NCBI GenBank assembly: GCA_022316685.1
Contig: JAKJHU010000542.1
Coordinates: forward strand, 1 to 64,000
Length of the DNA stretch: 64,000 bases
Direction: 5' to 3'
DNA from: Progne subis subis
Taxonomy: Eukaryota > Chordata > Aves > Passeriformes > Hirundinidae
Part shown: piece after piece, positions 57,017 through 64,000 of the stretch
Layout of the letters: each line of letters starts with the position of its first letter
Numbering within the stretch: the first letter of the stretch is position 1
Program-made: the position numbers and the translations under genes
The notes under the pieces: model-generated
What the model was told of the DNA's origin: nothing
The model's database searches: none
What the model saw: the letters and a program-made list of their open reading frames with translations, nothing else

Positions 57017-58258
57017 TTAACACCTAGGGTGGAAGGGCCCTCCGAGGCCTGTGACCACCTGCCTGGGCTGCGGGGACCATCTCGGGGCAGCCTCCTGGAG
57101 ACCACGCAAGCGCCATGGTCTCGTGGGCGCCGTCTGTGCCACCCAGCTGCGGCTGTTGCTGCCTGAGTCAGGCACAGCATCCTGGGAGCCCTGCGCTGGA
57201 CACTGGTGGCTGCAGGATGTTTGTGGCTCAGCCACCTGCTCCTGGGAATGCCTCTCCTTCTCCAACTGGGCTCCTGTTTGTGCTTCCCAGCTTTCCCTGG
57301 CCGTGTCAGTGCCCTGGGACACGCCGGGGCTCTCGATGTGCACGGGATGCTGTTGATGTGGAAGGGAGCAGGAGGAGGTGTCCAGCGCTTGCTCAGAGTG
57401 CGCAGGCGCGGAGGCTTTCCTGAGAGGCCGGGAGGGCTGGAGACCTCCAGGAGGGAATGTGTGGGAGGGAGGCAGGAACTGGGCGCCAGGGACGGGTCTT
57501 GGCAGGCGCAGGATCTTGAAGGGCTGGGGGCTCTCAGCAGGGATGGAGGCTGTGGCAGGCTGCTGGGAGGGAGGCGGCGTCTCGGCGCTGGGGAGGTTCT
57601 GCGAGGGAGGGAGGCGGTTGAGAGCAGGGAGGGACTTGCAGGGTTGGAGGCCGTCAGAGGCGGTGGAGGCTCGCGGAAGGCTGGATCTGGGCCGGGCTGA
57701 GCTTCTCCCGGGGATGGTTGGTGTCCAACAGAATCTCCTGGAAGGGCTGGAGGCTGTGCCAGGAATGGCCCCTCTGGCTGGGAGGAGCCTGCCAGAGGCA
57801 CGGAAGGGCCCGGAGCAGCGGGACGAGGCACAGCAGGGCAGGTGGCCTCGTTTGCCCAGCTGCTGCAGGTGCGCCCACAGCGCCTGCCACATGGCAGGAT
57901 GAAGCGGAGCCCATGTCCCACGGTGAGACCGGAGCAGCAGCATCAGCCCCTGCAGCTCCTTGGCCACGCTGACGCAGGGCCGCAGCTGCCGGGTCCCTTG
58001 GGGCAAGTGGCGGGATCATCGGGACGCTTCCGAGGGCTTGCGCCAGGCCCGGAGGCCCTGGCAGCCACAGGAGGCTCCTGGGCTCCTGCCTGGGCCCCTG
58101 GCCCGGCCCCCGAGCTGCTTGCGCGGCCTCCGAGTCCCGGCCTGCCGGCCCTGCTGTGCCCGGTGGCCAATGACCCAGCGGACAGCCACCGTGGCCAGCA
58201 GCAGGGCAAGTGCAGCCAGCAGGACGCTGACGTCGCTCACGGCTCCGACACGTGCCAT
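57017..58258 (-). pseudogene. G-family copy G4, frame broken near the N-terminus
   Basis: The head, from ATG 58258 (36 bases below TATA), is normal to about residue 62. An extra base near 58070 then shifts the frame, which stops at 58016. A compensating loss follows near 57980, and the body is open from 58006 to the TAA at 57019-57017, again overlapping AATAAA (57017-57012). The body frame (VAKELQ..., SSARPRSSLPRASTASDG, QPFKILRLPRP) is probably the ancestral one. A second frame is also open over about 300 codons here, a warning against trusting length alone. Confidence 0.45.
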
Positions 58259-58293
58259 CGCCACTGCACTGGCGGCTGTGGGGCCGGCCCGCC

Positions 58294-58395
58294 TTATATA
58301 GGGATGGCCCGGTGACCTCACAATGCTGGGGCCGCCACACGGCGTGACATCACAGCCCAGCCTCAGGCCGCTGTCACGCCATTTGTGACCTCACA
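58294..58395. promoter_or_regulatory. Promoter P4, copy of P1
   Basis: TATATAA on minus (58300-58294), TGACCTCA near 58313, TGACATCA near 58345, TGACCTCA near 58386. The plus-strand frame that follows (ATG 58447) is cut by the ERV LTR at 58560. Confidence 0.5.
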
Positions 58396-58559
58396 GCACC
58401 GCCTGCCTCAGGGCCGGCAAGACCCACTCAGGCAGCAGGGCGCTGATGGCCACGAAAGGCTTGCCACTGAAAATGGGAGCCCAGGCTGTGGCAGCCAAGC
58501 TCTCCCAGGAGCACAGGCCACATCAGGAAGAGGTCAGGTGCCACCAATGCCTAGCCCAT

Positions 58560-58925
58560 TGTAGAAAAATGCCTTCTTCCCTCCTGCTGCTGAGGATTCC
58601 AGGACAGTGTAGATGAATGTAGATGAGAGATCTCTGAAGTTGGGTCTTAGAAGAACAAGTTTATTGTGTAGAGCGTGAGGCCTTGCTCTGAGCTGCCAGG
58701 CGCAGCTGTGGCATGGCCTTGGAAGGTGGGGGCAGTGAGAGATAAAGAAATTCCAAGAGCACAATGCAAGAGGCAAGAGAGAGGAGCAAAGGAGAGAAGA
58801 GGACAGAAGCGCGGCCCACTCTTGCAGCCTTCTGATAAGGGGTCTCGAGGTGGGCTGTAACAGGCTTCTGCCAATGGGGTTACAGATACTTGCTACTTCA
58901 GGGGGGGGTTACATGTGTGGGATGA
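58560..58925 (-). repeat. 3' LTR of ERV-C
   Basis: The minus-strand end ...TTCTACA is fixed at 58560, because unit 50422-54358 and this one agree up to CTAGCCCAT and then diverge. AATAAA on the minus strand is at 58665-58660. The upstream end is less certain, perhaps TGTAACCCCC near 58915 or further right; no clear polypurine tract was found. Confidence 0.65.
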
Positions 58926-58973
58926 ATTATACATTGGGGGTTGTTTTTGCAGGCATCTAGTAGCTAGGACATT

Positions 58974-60356
58974 TTAAACATCAAAACTTACTTTCAATTC
59001 TATCTCAGTTACAGGTTTCACATTCTCAGAGTCCAAGCAATCATATTTATAGGGCTTTCTGGTTTCATCCTTCCCAACATCTCCCCCGTTCTTATTAACA
59101 ACTAAAACGCTAGACACTGTCTTACTCATTACTTTTTGCACACACTGAAGTATGCAGGGAACCTCTACTAAAATTACAATTACTGCTATTAGAACAATCA
59201 AACCTATCTTGCAAAGTTCCTTTAGCCAAGGTGCACAGCTCAAACCGTCAAACAAATTGTCCAGCCAAGATGGGTCATCTATTGTAATTTGGCCAGCTAA
59301 ATCTCTTAGTTCTTGCAATTTTTTATGAATGGAAACAGAGTGATCGGATAAATTCATGCAGCACAAACCTTCAAAATCCTCACAACCATGTCCATGTGCC
59401 AGAAGAAGGTAGTCAATGGCAGCTCTGTTTTGTAAAGTGGCATGTCTGATTGCTTCTTCATCTGTCAGCAAGTCACTGATCATAGTAGAGGTGGCATTTA
59501 CTTCTTTGCTGAGCCAGCGTCCTAACTTGTTCTGTTGTTTTAGGGCAATTGAGGAGCTTAGCTGAGGCAGGAAAATGCTAGCAGCAATTGACTCCCCTGA
59601 GTTCCAAGGATGGAAATTACTATCACAGTTGCTCTCATATTCATGTCCCCAGGAGGATCTAATCCTCCTGCTTTTCTTTTTGACTGCTCTTTTGACACTG
59701 GGAGCAATTATTTTAAGTTGTCCCATGGCACAAGGACCACCATCTATTTTTGAAGGTAGACCTTGCCAGGCCCTGTCTCCACAGATGAGCCAAATCCCTT
59801 TAGGAAATCGAATAGGAAGTTTGTTAAAGCGATCTGCGTGGGGCTCATCATACATGAGAAGCTTAGTTTGATTGCACCAAGAAGTCATGTCGCTATAAAC
59901 TGGGTGATAAGGGGTAACGTTTAAATGAGGGCCATTTTCTCCTCGGAAATGAAAGAAGTAACAGGTGCTCATAGTTAATGAGCCTAGGATTTCTAGCTCT
60001 TGGAGGTCAGATTTATCGACTTTAGAATTGTCAATATAAGTTTGGTGTTTTTGGCTGGGAGTTGGGGATATGTGATGATCATCATATGGCCAGTATTTGT
60101 CAAAAATAACATTGTCAAAACCTTTTGGAAGAGGCACTCCAACTAAACAGGTTGAAAAAGGTTTGTCAGGGCTTGTGTTGGCTAGACAGATGGTGTCAGA
60201 GCCTGCAGACTTGGCTAAAGCAACCCAGACATTTGTCTTTGGTTGACTTACAGGTAAAGCTTGACTACAAGAATTAAAACAAAAGAACAAAAGTAACATG
60301 CACGCACACAAATGATAAAACTTCGGTCTTTTCTTGGGCTGCTTTTGGCGGATCAT
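58974..60356 (-). CDS. env: ERV-C envelope glycoprotein, intact frame
   Basis: 460 codons without a stop. A signal-peptide-like hydrophobic run (about residues 14-27) is followed by a surface subunit with a few N-glycosylation sites. A basic SRRIR cleavage-type site ends at about 233, followed by the transmembrane subunit. Landmarks: heptad-like Leu/Ala stretch, LQNRAAIDYLLLAHGHGC, CX6CC (C325, C332-C333), membrane helix at about 382-402, and a tail of about 55 residues. CX6CC is typical of gamma/alpharetroviral envelopes, in which SU and TM are disulfide-linked. It is the best-kept gene of the provirus; whether it is expressed cannot be told. Confidence 0.88.
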   Translation of the reverse strand: MIRQKQPKKRPKFYHLCACMLLLFFCFNSCSQALPVSQPKTNVWVALAKSAGSDTICLANTSPDKPFSTCLVGVPLPKGFDNVIFDKYWPYDDHHISPTPSQKHQTYIDNSKVDKSDLQELEILGSLTMSTCYFFHFRGENGPHLNVTPYHPVYSDMTSWCNQTKLLMYDEPHADRFNKLPIRFPKGIWLICGDRAWQGLPSKIDGGPCAMGQLKIIAPSVKRAVKKKSRRIRSSWGHEYESNCDSNFHPWNSGESIAASIFLPQLSSSIALKQQNKLGRWLSKEVNATSTMISDLLTDEEAIRHATLQNRAAIDYLLLAHGHGCEDFEGLCCMNLSDHSVSIHKKLQELRDLAGQITIDDPSWLDNLFDGLSCAPWLKELCKIGLIVLIAVIVILVEVPCILQCVQKVMSKTVSSVLVVNKNGGDVGKDETRKPYKYDCLDSENVKPVTEIELKVSFDV

Positions 60357-60380
60357 CTTCTCCTGATGATTCTGCGCAGC

Positions 60381-61916
60381 TCAGGTCTGGGTGCTTGCTT
60401 CTTGGTCTGCAGCAGTACTGGCTGATGTGGGGGTCTCAGCGGGCTTCGATGCGTGATACGGTTTCACGTTCTTTGCTGGAATCCAACGGAGTCCTTTTTC
60501 TGTGGAGACACACACAAACCCCTTCCCCCATGGTATAAGATTGTATGGTCCTTCAATTTGTCCTGAATCTAGGTTTTTAATTAAAACTGGGGGGTGCTCT
60601 TTCAGTTTTGCTTTCTTATTGTTTAAGAAATGTCTGTAAATGGGGGGGTCTGGCTCTTCTGCAGAGCTGTTCAGAAAATTATAAACATACAGGGCTTTAT
60701 TCAACCTCTTTTGAGGTGCAGCCTGGTCTTCTCCCCCTTTCTGTTGATCTAAAATGCGTTTTAGAGTTTGATGTGTTCCTTCTATGATTCCTTGACTCGT
60801 GGGAGAGTAAGGAATGCCAAATGTATGGCGAACACCCCAATCATTCAGGAATGCAACTAATTCTTGTGAGGTGTATGAAGGACCATTATCAGTTTTAATT
60901 TCTTGGGGGACACCTAAATAGGAGAAAGCTTGTGAAAAATGCTGGCAAACATGCTTAGCTGTTTCTCCTGCATGTACAGAAGCAAAAACTGCATTTGAAA
61001 ATGTATCAATAGAGACATGGATATTTTTAAGTTTCCCAAAAGAGGGGTACTTAGTAACATCTGTTTGCCATTTCTGTAAACTTTCCAACCCCCTTGGGTT
61101 GGTGGCTCCTGAGGAGGGGAGAGGTTGAACTTGCTGACAGTTTGGGCAAGCTCGTACAATATTTTGTGCTTGTTCTAGGGTAAGGTGAAAATCTCGTTTG
61201 ATTGCTTGTGCATTTTGGTGAAAAAATGCATGACTCAGTTTGGCTTGTTCAACAGTGTTAGGCAAGGTGGTTGCAGCAAGCACTGAGGTAGAATTTTCAA
61301 TGCTTGCTGCACCTTCCTCATCAGATGCAGCTGATGCCAATGCATCAGCTCGTGCATTTCCCTCTGCCATAAATCCTGGAAGACCTGAATGAGCTCTAAT
61401 GTGAGAAATAAAATAGGGGTTAGTTCTGTGTGATAAAATTTGATAGAGACAGGTGAGCCAAAGGCACAACTTGTCGTTGTTCACATCCTTTAGAACAGAT
61501 CCTTCAATTCTCTTAATAACATTAGCAACGTATGCTGAATCAGTGATCAGGTTGAAAGGTTCTGGAAAGAGCTGAAATGCTCTTACAACTGCTGCCAATT
61601 CAACAATTTGGGGAGAACCTTCAACCTTTTGAACATCTTGTTCCCAGGTTTTAGTATTTTTATTTTGCCATGTGACGACTGAATTGTGCGTTCGCCCTGA
61701 CCCATCAGTGAAGATAGTGACTGCATCTAGAGGCTCTTCACTGATCAGGGGTTTTTCTTTGTAACATAATTTAGCTTTGATCATTTTGTGTGCTGGATAA
61801 TGAATGGAACAAATGCCTGGGAAATCGAGCAAGGCATACAGCAAGTCTTCTGATTTTTGCATTGCCCAGTCAAAATAGGTTTTCTTCATGGGCAGATAGA
61901 TGATTGTAGAATTCAC
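60381..61916 (-). CDS. pol: ERV-C pol, RNase H and integrase part
   Basis: 511 open codons. RNase H shows FTDGSG, ELAAVVRAF, TDSAYV and NARADALAS, so all four acidic positions are kept. Integrase has the HX3H...CPNC zinc domain, WQTD, KTDNGPSYTS and GIIEGTHQ, the DDE triad complete, then a C-terminal domain ending with WIPAKNVKPYH and a Ser/Thr/Ala-rich tail. It is separated from RT by one frameshift near 61905, so the start at 61916 is only the edge of the open frame. The stop is 24 bases before the env start. Confidence 0.88.
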   Translation of the reverse strand: MNSTIIYLPMKKTYFDWAMQKSEDLLYALLDFPGICSIHYPAHKMIKAKLCYKEKPLISEEPLDAVTIFTDGSGRTHNSVVTWQNKNTKTWEQDVQKVEGSPQIVELAAVVRAFQLFPEPFNLITDSAYVANVIKRIEGSVLKDVNNDKLCLWLTCLYQILSHRTNPYFISHIRAHSGLPGFMAEGNARADALASAASDEEGAASIENSTSVLAATTLPNTVEQAKLSHAFFHQNAQAIKRDFHLTLEQAQNIVRACPNCQQVQPLPSSGATNPRGLESLQKWQTDVTKYPSFGKLKNIHVSIDTFSNAVFASVHAGETAKHVCQHFSQAFSYLGVPQEIKTDNGPSYTSQELVAFLNDWGVRHTFGIPYSPTSQGIIEGTHQTLKRILDQQKGGEDQAAPQKRLNKALYVYNFLNSSAEEPDPPIYRHFLNNKKAKLKEHPPVLIKNLDSGQIEGPYNLIPWGKGFVCVSTEKGLRWIPAKNVKPYHASKPAETPTSASTAADQEASTQT

Positions 61917-62868
61917 GACCTGCTATTGAAAGAAGCCTTGTTCTACCTTTGATGATGATTTGAGACATCATTTCTAAAGGTGTGAGGATTGTCTTTGGCG
62001 ACCTGTATGAGATAAAAACCCATTCAATTATTAACAACGGATCTTTGTGGAAAGAATCCCATTGAAAGATGAGACCACACAGTCTCAGCTTTTCTCCTAA
62101 GATTGCAAGGAAAAAGGGTTTGTCAGGGACACAGAGATGTGCTTGCCTGCTCTGCAGAGCACTAGTAATTTCTTCTAAGGCCTTGTGAGCCTTAGGAGTG
62201 AGGGATCTGGGGGATCTGATGTCATTGTCCCCCTTCAGCAAATCAAAGAGTGGAGCAAGTTCATCAGCTGTGATTCCTAGAACAGGCCTGAGCCAGTTAA
62301 TTTCTCCTAAAATCTGCTGCAAGTCTTGCAAGGTGTGAACATCAGTTCGGATTTGTATCTTTTGAGGAGTGATGGACTGTTCTGTCAGTTTCCAACCTAA
62401 ATATTTCCAGGGAGCAGTCTCTTGTATTTTTGATTCAGAGATCACCAGTCCACTCATTTTGATTTCAGCAACAACAAAATCACGAGTAATTTCCATTTGT
62501 TTTCGTGTTGGTGCTGCGATGAGCAAATCATCCATGTAGTGGAGGATAACTGATTGTGTGAACTGTTCACGGACTGGAGACAGTGCACGGGCTACAAAAT
62601 ATTGGCAGATGGTCGGCGAATTTTTCATTCCTTGGGGTAAAACGAGCCAATGATATCTTTGGAGCGGTTCTTGCAGGTTTGTACTTGGAATAGAAAAGGC
62701 AAAACGAGGAGCGTCATCTGGATGCAGTGGGATATTGAAAAAACAGTCTTTTAGATCTATGATTACAAGTGGCCAGTCTCTCGGGATCATGGAAAGGTTG
62801 GGTAGACCAGGTTGGAGGGGACCCATGTTCTCAATCACTGCGTTGATCTTTCTGAGATCTTGTAACAA
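61870..62868 (-). CDS. pol: ERV-C pol, reverse transcriptase palm to connection
   Basis: Open from just after a TGA at 62871-62869 to 61870. Shows LQDLRKINAVIENMGP, the catalytic IDLKDCFF, LPQGMKNSPTICQ, YMDD (62538-62527) and WKYLGWKL. The fingers upstream ([14 protein letters not shown]..., to about 63060) are in the same frame before the TGA. The TGA falls where Arg is expected, consistent with CGA to TGA decay. Broken as pol, but by few lesions. Confidence 0.85.
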   Translation of the reverse strand: MLQDLRKINAVIENMGPLQPGLPNLSMIPRDWPLVIIDLKDCFFNIPLHPDDAPRFAFSIPSTNLQEPLQRYHWLVLPQGMKNSPTICQYFVARALSPVREQFTQSVILHYMDDLLIAAPTRKQMEITRDFVVAEIKMSGLVISESKIQETAPWKYLGWKLTEQSITPQKIQIRTDVHTLQDLQQILGEINWLRPVLGITADELAPLFDLLKGDNDIRSPRSLTPKAHKALEEITSALQSRQAHLCVPDKPFFLAILGEKLRLCGLIFQWDSFHKDPLLIIEWVFISYRSPKTILTPLEMMSQIIIKGRTRLLSIAGREFYNHLSAHEENLF

Positions 62869-63059
62869 TCACCAGGTGTTGGAGGTTTTCTTATGGATTA
62901 CAAACACAGGTGAGTTCCAGGGACTGTTAGTGGGCTTAATGTAGCCTTTTTGCAGTTGTTCAGCTACTAGATCTTTGAGGGCACTCAGCTTATTGTCTGG
63001 TAGGGGCCACTGGTCAACCCAGACAGGGGTGTCAGTTTTCCAGGTTAGCTTGAGAGTGC

Positions 63060-63954
63060 TGAGTGCTTCAGTGGCCCCTATGAAAAACCCAGTTCAATTT
63101 TGGCTCCCCATTGAGAAAGCAAGTCCCTTCCCCACAGTGTGATGGGCTTTTCCACAACTTAGGGACGAATTGATGGTTTCTTCTCATCTGGTCCTGTAAT
63201 GGTGATTACAGATTCGCTTTGCAAAGCACGGAGTGACACCTCCGATGCCTGTGAGGGTACCTGGGGGAGTTACTAACTTCCAATCTCTTGGCCAATAGTA
63301 AGAAGAGATCACAGAAACATCTGCACCGGTATCGATCATCCCTTTGATGTTAACTTGGAGCCTACCATTTGACAACTCACAAGTTAGCATTGGTCTTTGT
63401 TCACTTATGTGTTGAACCCATAGAACTTCAGGATTTTCAGGAGTGACGGGGAAACAGCGTGGTGGCATTTGGTCCATAGTTCCCATAGGCAATGCTATGG
63501 CGATAGCTATAGGGGTTCTGGGAGGAATGTGCAATGGGGGATAGCAGGCATTGGCTAGCACTAGTAATTCTTCGTTGCAGTTAACAGACATCACACAAGG
63601 CAAAACAAGCAGTCCCAGGATGCTATTTCTTTCTTTACCAACAACTAAAAAGTCTTGCCTATGTTGTGAAGGCCCAGTGATCCCTGTTGAGATATAATCG
63701 TAGCCATCATCTTTTAGAAAGGTTGTTGGCTTGGAGGTTGCCAAGGTGCACCAGGTCCCTGGGGGTAGTAGGTTTGGGTCATTACTTGGGATTGTGCTGG
63801 TGATGAAGCGAAGAGGGTTTGGGTCGGGGTATTCACAAATTTCTCCTCGGGCGCTTGGGGTGCCATTACTTGTTTCTTCACGCGATGACGCTGCGCGCTC
63901 CCCTTGGAGTTTTTTTGATTGTATTTTCTGCTCATGTCCTGTCTGGCTGGACAC
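63060..63954 (-). pseudogene. pro: ERV-C dUTPase-like domain and protease
   Basis: The frame 63954-63184 has a dUTPase-like fold region (LPPGTWCTLATS..., GLLVLPCV...), in which the usual catalytic Asp/Tyr motif reads VMSVNCNEEL and would be inactive. The retropepsin follows with IDTGADVSVI (about 63350-63320) and LTGIGGV. The frame leaves the protease near 63190; its expected C-terminus (LWGRDLLSQWG) is found in another frame down to about 63100. The start of the frame overlaps the gag end, as in -1 shifted pro genes. Confidence 0.75.
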
Positions 63955-64000
63955 TGCCAGGCAGGAGGCTTTCCCTTCTTACAAGTGGAGCTGTGATCTG
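63714..64000 (-). CDS. gag: ERV-C gag C-terminus (partial)
   Basis: From the window end the frame reads a zinc-knuckle remnant (HSSTCKKGKPPAWQCPARQD), then a Lys/Gln-rich and Pro/Gln-rich tail stopping at 63714. It overlaps the pro frame by about 240 bases, as in class II retroviruses. The rest of gag and the 5' LTR lie outside. Confidence 0.6.
   Translation of the reverse strand, partial: DHSSTCKKGKPPAWQCPARQDMSRKYNQKNSKGSAQRHRVKKQVMAPQAPEEKFVNTPTQTLFASSPAQSQVMTQTYYPQGPGAPWQPPSQQPF

Larger units (their letters stand above)
49108..58559. repeat. Tandem array of a 3.94-kb unit (block Q copy 2)
   Basis: The minus-strand TATA landmark recurs at 50422, 54359 and 58294, spacings of 3937 and 3935 bp. 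Units 50422-54358 and 54359-58293 are near-identical by eye. A third unit is cut by an ERV LTR at 58560. Each unit holds the promoter, the short plus frame, a stretch with several long but doubtful open frames, the hydrophobic minus frame, and the tail and body of the next G gene. Confidence 0.9.
58560..64000 (-). mobile_element. ERV-C provirus, minus strand, 5' end beyond window
   Basis: From right to left: gag C-terminus, dUTPase-like/protease, RT, RNase H/integrase, env, 3' LTR. The pol type is class II; the envelope is of the alpharetroviral type with CX6CC, unlike ERV-A. Lesions seen: a shift at the end of pro, one TGA in RT, one shift before RNase H. The LTR abuts repeat-unit DNA at 58559/58560, so insertion followed formation of the 3.94-kb array. 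Confidence 0.88.

Overview
The window looks like nuclear DNA of a songbird (passerine). The grounds are many truncated CR1 LINE 3' ends, class II-like endogenous retroviruses (ERVs), an intronless bird-type olfactory receptor, a C2H2 zinc-finger gene of the [11 protein letters not shown] type, GC-rich minisatellites, and exons of the conserved convergent gene pair S100PBP (+) and FNDC5/irisin (-). There are no operons, CRISPR arrays or bacterial signals.

Layout. 1-2641: 3' end of an ERV (ERV-A) with a broken envelope gene of unusual architecture and its 3' LTR. 2642-3050: CpG-rich DNA that could be the S100PBP promoter and first exon. 3051-about 8760: a second ERV (ERV-B) on the same strand with 5' LTR, Lys-type primer site and broken gag, pro and pol; it is 3' truncated. 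8830-10269: two S100PBP coding exons, the large one carrying an in-frame TAG. 10270-18990: intergenic or intronic DNA with CR1 fragments and one complex AT-rich block that may be an enhancer. 18994-21150: three FNDC5 exons on the minus strand, one followed by a GC-AG intron. 21300-25800: CR1 joined to a zinc-finger gene fragment, an LTR-like stretch, and a tandem repeat of about 190 bp. 29129-30061: one intact olfactory receptor.

30600-58559 is dominated by segmental duplication. A block at 30.6-38.5 kb recurs at 47.4-54 kb, and within the second copy a unit of about 3.94 kb repeats head to tail. Each unit has a TATA box on the minus strand next to three CRE-like sites. On the minus strand follows an intronless reading frame (G1-G4) with an N-terminal membrane segment, a basic stretch and a proline-rich body; its stop codon overlaps an AATAAA. 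A short frame runs in the opposite direction. I recognise neither product. This amplified family is the best candidate here for something undescribed, although several copies carry frameshifts and long open frames are cheap in such GC-rich DNA. Between the two blocks lie a zinc-finger gene with eight fingers (minus), minisatellites including one with RFX X-box-like sites, and probable LTR remnants.

58560-64000: a third ERV (ERV-C, minus strand) inserted into the last 3.94-kb unit. Its envelope frame is intact and its pro-pol genes carry few lesions; the 5' end lies beyond the window. All identifications are by eye; identities and ages were not computed.
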